A stretch of 64,000 nucleotides of DNA, taken from assembly GCA_947243855.1 (NCBI GenBank), contig CAMXIK010000006.1:62001-126000 (forward strand). Direction: 5' to 3'. The translations under genes and the position numbers were made by a program. The notes below the pieces were generated by a model. It saw nothing but the letters and a program-made list of their open reading frames with translations. It was not told where the DNA came from and searched no databases. Positions 58,106-64,000 of this stretch are shown here, one piece after another; position 1 is the first letter of the stretch, and each line of letters starts with the position of its first letter. This DNA is from an uncultured Lachnospiraceae bacterium. Lineage in GTDB: Bacteria > Bacillota > Clostridia > Lachnospirales > Lachnospiraceae.

Positions 58106-59101
58106 TTATTTTTTCTTCTTAAACTCCTCGAAGAAGGAGGTCGGATTCACATCCGCATAGCACTGCGAACACATACCTTCAATGACCGCGCCATTGTTGA
58201 TCTGCACGGACTTGGATTTGATATTACCCATTACAATAGCCGTCGTATCCAGAATAACGGGACCCTGCACGTCGATATCGCCCTTCACCGCGCCTGCAAC
58301 CACCGCGCTGGTAGCCGTAATATTACCGATCACAACAGAGTTTTGTCCGATCTTAACGCTGCCAAGGCTGTTCACCTCGCCGGTGATCTTGGAACCCTCG
58401 GCAAAAATCTCAGCCGCCTTGGAATTACCCTGAATCGTACCTGTCACATTCAGCTTACCGAGAATGTCAAGGTTACCATTCACCGTACCGATCAGCTCCA
58501 AAGAGCCTTCCGATACAATATCACCCGTTATTGTCATTCCTTCGGTCACAACTGCCGTCTCATCCACCGCTACGCGGTTAGCCTGTGCTTCCATAGTCTT
58601 TCCTTTTCCTCCCCTGTTCTCAGCTTTCTCTACTTCTTTTTCAGGTGTTTCCACCTCTGCTAAAATTTCTTCTGCCATTTCAGGTTCTGCCTCCTCTTCT
58701 ACAGCGGCCTCTACGGTCTCTGGAACCGCGGGCTCTTCTATTGCAACTTCTTCCTCCGGAATCTCCGGCTCCTCTGTCGTAATCTCTTCTGTCACAGCCT
58801 CTTCTTCTGCAGGTTCTTCCGCCACAGGTTCTGGCTCTTCGGCCACGGGTGCTTCCTCCGCCTCCGGCTCGGACACGGACCCGATTTCCGGCTCCAGCCC
58901 CTCTATCTTATCCAGCATATCGCTTAGATCCAACGAATCCAGCGACATGTCCATAGCGGGCGTCTCCGCGGCTTCGGCGTTTGCAGGGGCCTGTTCTTTT
59001 GCCTGTCCCTGCGCCGCCAGAGCTGCTTCCAGCTCTTCTTCCGGCATCAACTCATTGACCGCCTGGGATAAGTCATCCTTCAAATCCGAAAAAAATCCCA
59101 T
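58106..59101 (-). CDS. Bactofilin-type polymer-forming protein with long acidic N-terminus
   Basis: The 331-residue protein has a short amphipathic start (M-G-F-F-S-D-L-K-D-D-L). A very acidic, Ala/Pro/Val-rich region follows at about 30-165 (E-E-P-E-P and E-E-x-x-x-E-E repeats). A right-handed beta-helix bactofilin (DUF583) domain spans 185-305 (V-T-E-G-M-T-I-T-G-D, then many I-x-G-x-I/V repeats). The tail contains C-S-Q-C-Y and a Lys-rich end. Bactofilins form filaments that localise cell-wall enzymes; a membrane-anchored polysaccharide deacetylase is encoded just upstream. The acidic half is longer than in typical bactofilins. Confidence 0.82.
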   Translation of the reverse strand: MGFFSDLKDDLSQAVNELMPEEELEAALAAQGQAKEQAPANAEAAETPAMDMSLDSLDLSDMLDKIEGLEPEIGSVSEPEAEEAPVAEEPEPVAEEPAEEEAVTEEITTEEPEIPEEEVAIEEPAVPETVEAAVEEEAEPEMAEEILAEVETPEKEVEKAENRGGKGKTMEAQANRVAVDETAVVTEGMTITGDIVSEGSLELIGTVNGNLDILGKLNVTGTIQGNSKAAEIFAEGSKITGEVNSLGSVKIGQNSVVIGNITATSAVVAGAVKGDIDVQGPVILDTTAIVMGNIKSKSVQINNGAVIEGMCSQCYADVNPTSFFEEFKKKK

Positions 59102-59119
59102 TCCCTAATCCTCCATTCT

Positions 59120-60037
59120 TTAATCATTGCTTATATGATGAATCGCTTCCGTATCGTCTGTGATCGGAAGGATCTTCGTATCTTCCATCGCTTGTATCCG
59201 CTCAATCAGTCTCGGCAGCGCCTCCACCGTCGAATTTTTGTCGGAAGCATCGTGCATCAATATAACCGCTTCCTGATAATTCTGTAAATTCGCCGTACAA
59301 TTTCTCACGATGGCATCCGCGCTTATATAGGTTGAAGAGGCATCGCCTGAAACGATGTTCCAGTCAAAATAGCTCATATCCTGCTCTTCCAGATAGGCAA
59401 TCAGCTCATGCATGTCCACACGGCTCACGGTGTTGCTGCTGCCGCCGGGAAATCTGCAATATCTGCACCAAACGCCCGTTGTGTTGTAAAGAAATTCCTG
59501 TAACTTCGTGAGATCCTCCACAAAACTTTCTTTGGACTGGTAAATCTCATTGTATTTATGGCTGTAGGAATGCATCGCAAGGGTATGTCCCTCCTCCACA
59601 ATCCTTTTATATAACGGCTGGTATCTTTCTTCCTCTTTCCCGACCACAAAAAAAGTCGCTTTCACATCGTACTCTGCCAGAATATCCAGTATTTCTCCGG
59701 TATTACCACTCGGACCGTCATCAAAGGTAAGATAAACTTTTCTCTCCCCGCCGCCGGTTTCTGGGACATCACCGTCTGCGTCGGACTGGCCGTGTCTTAC
59801 CTCATCCACACCGGCCGCCGTGTATACGCCCGATTCGCCATCCCCGGAGGTCTGGCTCATAGCCATCGCCGGAGCCGCGGAATCCCGAAGCTCTCGCAGT
59901 TCGCGTTTCGCCTCATAGAGATTTACACCTAAAACTATGCAAAGAATCAACAATATCAGTATCGTGGAAAGCGGAATAATGACGAGCAGCCGTTTCATCA
60001 ATTGAAAATGTGCATCCTGTTCGGCATCCATCTTCAT
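59120..60037 (-). CDS. Membrane-anchored polysaccharide deacetylase (NodB domain)
   Basis: The 305-residue protein has a membrane helix at about 16-39 and a NodB-type carbohydrate esterase-4 domain at roughly 100-290. Motifs are T-F-D-D-G-P near 107-112, H-S-Y-S-H near 158-162, R-F-P-G-G-S-S-N near 201-208, D-W-N near 235 and L-M-H-D near 268-271. Such enzymes remove acetyl groups from peptidoglycan or surface glycans outside the cell. The ATG at 60035-60037 follows AAGGAG by four bases; the next ATG six bases later is an alternative. It is 18 bases upstream of the bactofilin. Confidence 0.92.
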   Translation of the reverse strand: MKMDAEQDAHFQLMKRLLVIIPLSTILILLILCIVLGVNLYEAKRELRELRDSAAPAMAMSQTSGDGESGVYTAAGVDEVRHGQSDADGDVPETGGGERKVYLTFDDGPSGNTGEILDILAEYDVKATFFVVGKEEERYQPLYKRIVEEGHTLAMHSYSHKYNEIYQSKESFVEDLTKLQEFLYNTTGVWCRYCRFPGGSSNTVSRVDMHELIAYLEEQDMSYFDWNIVSGDASSTYISADAIVRNCTANLQNYQEAVILMHDASDKNSTVEALPRLIERIQAMEDTKILPITDDTEAIHHISND

Positions 60038-60070
60038 CGGCTCCTTTTTTGTTCTCTTATCCCACATTCT

Positions 60071-60098
60071 CTTATACTATATCACATTTGATCAACAA
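60071..60098 (-). promoter_or_regulatory. Predicted promoter of the deacetylase-bactofilin-pyrH-frr operon
   Basis: Minus-strand TTGTTG (60093-60098), 16-base spacer, TATAAG (60071-60076). It lies downstream of the tsf terminator, so pyrH and frr are not read from the rpsB promoter unless there is read-through. Confidence 0.45.
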
Positions 60099-60176
60099 CG
60101 AAAAGAAATTTTTGTGAAAAAAGCGCAAGAAAATTTCTCCATTGCCTTCCGGTTTCACACAGATACCGATTGCGAC

Positions 60177-60216
60177 AAAAAAGCATCATCACTTATATTT
60201 CTATAAGTAATGATGC
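60177..60216 (-). terminator. Terminator of the rpsB-tsf operon
   Basis: GCATCAT-ACTTATA pairs with its complement (one mismatch) around a four-base loop, followed by TTTTTTG on the minus strand. Confidence 0.88.
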
Positions 60217-60263
60217 CTTATCACGTTTTATCATCGCCTGCAAGGCTTGAAAACTCCTGATTC

Positions 60264-61202
60264 TTAGTTCCCTGCCATCTGCTTTGCAACCTCTTCCGCG
60301 AAGTTCTCTTCCTTCTTCTCAAGACCCTCGCCGGTCTCAAAACGAACGAATCTCTTCACAGAAAGCTTTGCGTTGTTCTCCTTGGCAACCTGCTCGATAT
60401 ACTTCGCAACGGTCTGCTTGCCGTCCTCAGCCTTCACGTAAACCTGCTCTAAGAGACATACCTCCTTGAGTTCCTTGTTCAGACGGCCGTTCACCGCGCC
60501 CTCGATCACCTTCTCCGGCTTGCCGGCCATCTTCGGATCGTTCTTAATCTGCTCCGCAAGAATCTCCTTCTCATGCGCCTTGTACTCCTCGGACACCTCG
60601 TCTGTGGAAACATACTTCGGATAGAGAGCCGCCACCTGCATCGCAACGTTGTTGAGCGCTTCCTTCACCGCATCGTTGACAACATCCGTAGCCGCCTCCA
60701 CGATAACGCCGATTCTGCCGCCGCCGTGCACATAAGTCACCGCGCAGCCCTCCGCTGCAACCACCTTCTCAAATCTTCTGATGCTCAAGTTCTCACCGAT
60801 CACGGCAACCTTGTCAACAAGCGCATCCTTCACGGTCTTGGACTCGTCCAGATGCCACTTCTCCGCAAGGAAAGCGTCCATATCTTTCGCGTCGGACTCC
60901 ACTGCCTGCTTTGCCACCGCTTCCACATAAGCCTGAAAATCCTCGTTCTTCGCCACGAAGTCTGTCTCGGAATTTACCTCCACGACAGCCGCAGTCTTCT
61001 CATCTTTCACCGCCACGCGGCAAAGACCCTCGGCTGCAATTCTGCCAGCTTTCTTCTCCGCCTTCGCCTGTCCGTTCTTTCTCAGATATTCTACCGCTGC
61101 CTCCATGTCGCCGTCCGTCTCGTTCAGAGCCTTCTTGCAGTCCATCATGCCCGCACCGGTCATCTCTCTTAATTCTTTTACCATTGCTGCTGTGATAGCC
61201 AT
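60264..61202 (-). CDS. tsf: Translation elongation factor Ts
   Basis: The 312-residue nucleotide-exchange factor for EF-Tu begins with the UBA-like domain (V-K-E-L-R-E-M-T-G-A-G-M-M-D-C-K-K-A-L near 8-26). It contains V-N-S-E-T-D-F-V-A-K-N near 77-87 and the E-x-V-I-E-G-A-V-N-G-R-L-N-K motif in the C-terminal part. It follows rpsB by 28 bases with an AGGAGGG site. Length is normal. Confidence 0.97.
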   Translation of the reverse strand: MAITAAMVKELREMTGAGMMDCKKALNETDGDMEAAVEYLRKNGQAKAEKKAGRIAAEGLCRVAVKDEKTAAVVEVNSETDFVAKNEDFQAYVEAVAKQAVESDAKDMDAFLAEKWHLDESKTVKDALVDKVAVIGENLSIRRFEKVVAAEGCAVTYVHGGGRIGVIVEAATDVVNDAVKEALNNVAMQVAALYPKYVSTDEVSEEYKAHEKEILAEQIKNDPKMAGKPEKVIEGAVNGRLNKELKEVCLLEQVYVKAEDGKQTVAKYIEQVAKENNAKLSVKRFVRFETGEGLEKKEENFAEEVAKQMAGN

Positions 61203-61230
61203 TTATCTTTTCCCTCCTGAATAATCTGTT

Positions 61231-61980
61231 TTATGCTTCTTCGTCTGCTTCTTCAACCTTCTCCATCTCAGCCTCAGACGCATAATCGTCAGCCTCTGCG
61301 CCCTGATTTGCCTCTACAACCGCATCAGCCATCTTGGACACAATCAGCTTAACCGCACGGATCGCATCGTCGTTGCCGGGAATGATATAGTCAAGCTCCT
61401 CCGGATCACAGTTCGTATCGCCGATACCAATCAGGGTAATGCCAAGAGTATGAGCTTCCTGTACGCAGATTCTCTCCTTTTTGGGATCTACTACAAAGAT
61501 ACAGTCGGGCGTTCTGGTCATATCCTTGATACCGCCCAGATTCTTTTCTAACTTCTCCCACTCTTTCTTAATCTTGATCACTTCTTTCTTAGGAAGCACC
61601 TCAAACGTGCCGTCCTCAGCCATTCTCTCGATTGCCTTTAATCTCTCGATTCTGGACTGGATCGTCTTAAAGTTGGTGAGCATACCGCCCAGCCATCTTT
61701 CATTCACATAGTACATACCGCAGCGCTCCGCTTCCGTCTTCACCGCATCCTGCGCCTGCTTCTTGGTGCCCACGAAAAGGATCGTGCCGCCCTGCGCTAC
61801 CACGTCGAATACTGCCTTATAGGCCTCGTCCACCTTACCCACAGACTTCTGTAAGTCAATGATGTGGATACCGTTTCTCTCTGTGAAGATGTAAGGAGCC
61901 ATCTTAGGGTTCCATCTTCTGGTCTGGTGTCCAAAATGCACACCTGCTTCCAACAACTGTTTCATTGAAATAACGCTCAT
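61231..61980 (-). CDS. rpsB: 30S ribosomal protein S2
   Basis: The 249-residue protein shows [17 protein letters not shown] near 9-25, V-G-T-K-K-Q-A near 66-72, R-W-L-G-G-M-L-T-N near 93-101 and G-N-D-D-A-I-R near 197-203. An acidic C-terminal tail (232-249) is present. The ATG at 61978-61980 follows GGAGGT seven bases away; a longer frame to 62055 would run through the structured leader. Confidence 0.97.
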   Translation of the reverse strand: MSVISMKQLLEAGVHFGHQTRRWNPKMAPYIFTERNGIHIIDLQKSVGKVDEAYKAVFDVVAQGGTILFVGTKKQAQDAVKTEAERCGMYYVNERWLGGMLTNFKTIQSRIERLKAIERMAEDGTFEVLPKKEVIKIKKEWEKLEKNLGGIKDMTRTPDCIFVVDPKKERICVQEAHTLGITLIGIGDTNCDPEELDYIIPGNDDAIRAVKLIVSKMADAVVEANQGAEADDYASEAEMEKVEEADEEA

Positions 61981-62006
61981 GATTCTACCTCCGTTTGGTT
62001 GTCTGC

Positions 62007-62069
62007 CATATGCCTTGCGCCTCCCTGCCACCCCTGCGTTTTGAGGCACCGGCATGGGCTGGGCATATG
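62007..62069 (-). promoter_or_regulatory. Candidate S2 leader structure
   Basis: CATATGCC (mRNA, 62069-62062) pairs perfectly with GGCATATG (62014-62007), enclosing 47 bases that contain further GCCTC/GAGGC and TGCC/GGCA complements. It lies between the promoter and the rpsB ribosome binding site, in the position of ribosomal-protein autoregulatory leaders. Confidence 0.5.
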
Positions 62070-62108
62070 TGATTACTTACGTCTTGTGCACACTGCGCGC
62101 ACTTAAAC

Positions 62109-62137
62109 ACTATATCATAAAAAAATCCCCCATGCAA
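62109..62137 (-). promoter_or_regulatory. Promoter of rpsB-tsf
   Basis: Minus-strand TTGCAT (62132-62137), 17-base spacer, TATAGT (62109-62114). The -35 box is the loop of the chemoreceptor terminator hairpin. Confidence 0.65.
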
Positions 62138-62142
62138 GGGGG
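62118..62142 (-). terminator. Terminator of the chemoreceptor gene, embedded in the rpsB promoter
   Basis: CCCCC-TTGCAT-GGGGG (62142-62127) followed by A and TTTTTTT on the minus strand. It lies 70 bases after the chemoreceptor stop codon. Confidence 0.75.
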
Positions 62143-62210
62143 AAAACGCGAAAAGTGCCTCTTTTGCTCATGTCCGCAGACAGTTGCAAAGAAGCACTTC
62201 CTTTCACGCA

Positions 62211-64000
62211 TCAATTTTGGAACATATCCACAATGTTCTTTAATTTTACCACATTCTCCGAATTGGTCTCCACCAATTCCGCGTTGCCCTCCACCAACTG
62301 GGAAACATCTTCCGTCTTCTGGGCGATACTGCTGATATGATCGGCAGCTTCCGCGACAACCTGTGTGATATTGTTGACCGAATCCGCAATCTCCACAATA
62401 GCGGAAAGCAGGGTGTCTACTTCATTACCGATTTCCTTCATGTTCTCCTCAAAATTCGAGGCATCCTGCGTGTATTTTTCCGCCACTCCCATAAAATCGC
62501 TGTAATCTTTGAGCACGGTCTCTTCCAAGAAGGAAATAGTCTCCTGCAGACAGGACTCCATATTCTCTACCGCTTGGTTCACCTCTGTGGTGATGCCGTT
62601 TATATTGCTGATCGTAGAAGACGTCTGGGATGCCAGACCGCCGATTTCGTCCGCAACCACTGCAAAACCTCTGCCTGCCTCTCCCGCTCTCGCCGCCTCA
62701 ATAGACGCATTTAACGCCAACAGATTCGTCTGCCCGGAGATATCCAGAATGGACTGGGTGAGCTGATTGATCTTCTCCACGGCCCGCGCCTGCTCCATGG
62801 CTTCCGCGCTCTTCTCCTGTACGCCGCGGTACATCTGGGTCGTCTTATTCTGGGCTTCGCCCGTGGTATTTTTCAGATCGTCCGCGCGCTGCTTACTCTC
62901 CTGAGAAGCTCTCTCGCCTTCCTTGGAATTGTCGCGGATGGCCTGCGCCCGATCCCTGATCTGGCTGACCGTATTGTTGACCGTCTCCATGGATGCCGCC
63001 GTCTCCTGCATAGCCGCCGCAAGCCCTTGGGTCATCTCGGAGTTTTCCCCGCTCATTCCCTTCACCTGTTCGGTGGTGTCAGAGAGCTTTAACAGCGTCT
63101 CGTCCAGATCCGAATACGTCGTCTGGACATCCGCCACCATGGAGCGGAGACTTGCGCGCATTTCCCTAAGGGAGTTGGCCATATTACCGCTCTCGTCATG
63201 CCGTTTGCAGAGTTTGTCGCTGTTCGCATTCTTGGCAAAATTAAACCGGGCCGTATTGGATACAATCTCGTTAATCTGCGTAATAGGCTTCGTAATCGCC
63301 ATTCCCATAATAGTTCCTATCACAACCGAAAATGCCACTGCAATTAACATACCAATCACAATCAGCATGGTGATACGGCTTGCAGCGCTCTTCATTTCCG
63401 CTTCCGGCGCCGTCAGCACATAACGCATACCGTTCGTAAGCGTTACATAACACATGTCTTTTAATTCCCCTTGATAGGTATAATTGACGGGCTGTCCCTC
63501 CATCGCGGGATCTGCCAGCGCGCTCGTCATAGCGCCGGAGTCTTCAAGCGCCGAAAGAGCCGTTCCTGCATCAATCGTCTTGTGATACGATATATTGCCG
63601 TTCTCATCTGCCAGAAACGCGGAACCGGTCTCAAATACCGTTGCGCTGTCCACATTAGCCGTAAATTTATTAAAGTCAATATCCATACCGATAATACCCA
63701 TGGATTCTCCGTCTATGAAAATCGGAATTACATAGGAAATCATATATACATTGATATTGGAATTCAGGTAAGGCGCCATCCACATCGCTTCCCCGTGCTG
63801 TACGGGTATGTAATACCAGCCCACATGCTCTAAATCATCGGGCGAATACATGGTGAAATCCGTAGGAACCAGCGCCTCAAACTCCTCTGCGTCGCTGCTC
63901 CGGCTCCAGAAAACGCCGCTGTCCGGCTCGGTAAATTCCGGATTATACCGGATATACGCTGTCAGCGCGCCTTCCGTGTTGCCGCCCACCTCGTAGAGCA
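62211..64000 (-). CDS. Methyl-accepting chemotaxis protein (5' end outside window)
   Basis: At least 596 residues are present; the frame is open to the window edge, so the N-terminus and first membrane helix are missing. The visible part holds most of an extracellular dCache-type sensor (W-Y-Y-I-P-V near 58-63, G-M-D-I-D-F near 100-105). A membrane helix lies near 205-232, then a HAMP-like linker. The signalling domain has the hairpin tip [22 protein letters not shown] near 427-448. No CheR-docking pentapeptide ends the protein. It senses an external small molecule and signals to CheA; no other chemotaxis gene is in the window. Confidence 0.94.
   Translation of the reverse strand, partial: LYEVGGNTEGALTAYIRYNPEFTEPDSGVFWSRSSDAEEFEALVPTDFTMYSPDDLEHVGWYYIPVQHGEAMWMAPYLNSNINVYMISYVIPIFIDGESMGIIGMDIDFNKFTANVDSATVFETGSAFLADENGNISYHKTIDAGTALSALEDSGAMTSALADPAMEGQPVNYTYQGELKDMCYVTLTNGMRYVLTAPEAEMKSAASRITMLIVIGMLIAVAFSVVIGTIMGMAITKPITQINEIVSNTARFNFAKNANSDKLCKRHDESGNMANSLREMRASLRSMVADVQTTYSDLDETLLKLSDTTEQVKGMSGENSEMTQGLAAAMQETAASMETVNNTVSQIRDRAQAIRDNSKEGERASQESKQRADDLKNTTGEAQNKTTQMYRGVQEKSAEAMEQARAVEKINQLTQSILDISGQTNLLALNASIEAARAGEAGRGFAVVADEIGGLASQTSSTISNINGITTEVNQAVENMESCLQETISFLEETVLKDYSDFMGVAEKYTQDASNFEENMKEIGNEVDTLLSAIVEIADSVNNITQVVAEAADHISSIAQKTEDVSQLVEGNAELVETNSENVVKLKNIVDMFQN

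Noticed and set aside
58464..59108. 214-codon Ser/Ala-rich plus-strand frame
   Set aside because: It is the antisense of the acidic repeat region of the bactofilin; Ser-rich composition is what GAA/GAG repeats give on the other strand.
61981..62055. N-terminal extension of rpsB
   Set aside because: The added residues come from the structured leader; S2 homology starts at the ATG with GGAGGT.

Overview
The window reads as about 64 kb of the chromosome of a Gram-positive anaerobe of the class Clostridia, most likely a Lachnospiraceae-type gut bacterium. This is inferred from gene content and order, not from a database match. The supporting signs are a PolC-type DNA polymerase III, the rimP-nusA-ylxR-ylxQ-infB-rbfA-nrnA-truB-ribF operon, an aspartate transcarbamylase with a separate regulatory chain (pyrB/pyrI), the frr-uppS-cdsA-dxr-rseP-ispG-polC order, strong AGGAGG-type ribosome binding sites and canonical TTGACA-N17-TATAAT promoters. 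No insertion sequence, prophage, CRISPR array or integrase was seen, so most of the window looks like stable core genome with some accessory insertions.

Layout, left to right. 1-4220 (minus): pheA, a DUF815 ATPase, exopolyphosphatase and the start of polyphosphate kinase, in one compact operon. 4330-5394 (plus): a membrane-anchored DUF5050 protein, divergent from pheA. 5465-9087 (minus): folate operon folC-folE-folP-folB/K. 9167-11756: small CmpB-like membrane protein, PH-domain protein, nitroreductase, then pyrB-pyrI (plus) facing rpsO-pnp (minus). 14922-17735 (minus): SH3-NlpC/P60 cell-wall hydrolase and a Na/Pi cotransporter. 17830-26132 (minus): the nusA/infB operon. 26318-30306: DUF6020 membrane protein, metallo-beta-lactamase-fold hydrolase and glycerate 2-kinase.

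30405-38133 is the most unusual region. A minus-strand operon encodes a giant lipoprotein (an N-terminal propeller-like half joined to a solute-binding half), two MalF/MalG-type permeases and a HlyD-like adaptor, with no ATPase gene. It is divergent from an OmpR-family response regulator and its histidine kinase. The 244-bp divergent region holds four 11-bp-phased CTAA repeats, a likely response-regulator operator. 38181-41704 is a ferrous-iron locus: a DtxR/MntR-type regulator, a Cys-rich Feo small protein, feoB and two feoA genes. GTTAG-N6-CTAAC-like operators lie at both the regulator promoter and the feo promoter.

41923-45059: tRNA-Glu(CTC), a polar amino-acid ABC importer and a cytidylate-kinase-like protein. 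45100-61980 (minus): the isoprenoid/lipid/translation cluster (polC, ispG, rseP, dxr, cdsA, uppS, frr, pyrH, tsf, rpsB). Two accessory pairs interrupt it: a soluble Ser/Thr kinase with a PP2C phosphatase between ispG and rseP, and a bactofilin with a membrane-anchored polysaccharide deacetylase between pyrH and tsf. 62211-64000: a chemoreceptor whose N-terminus lies beyond the window. Its terminator hairpin encloses the -35 box of the rpsB promoter.

Start codons were chosen by ribosome binding site and neighbour spacing, and several differ from the longest possible reading frame. Promoters, operators and leader structures were read by eye and are predictions.
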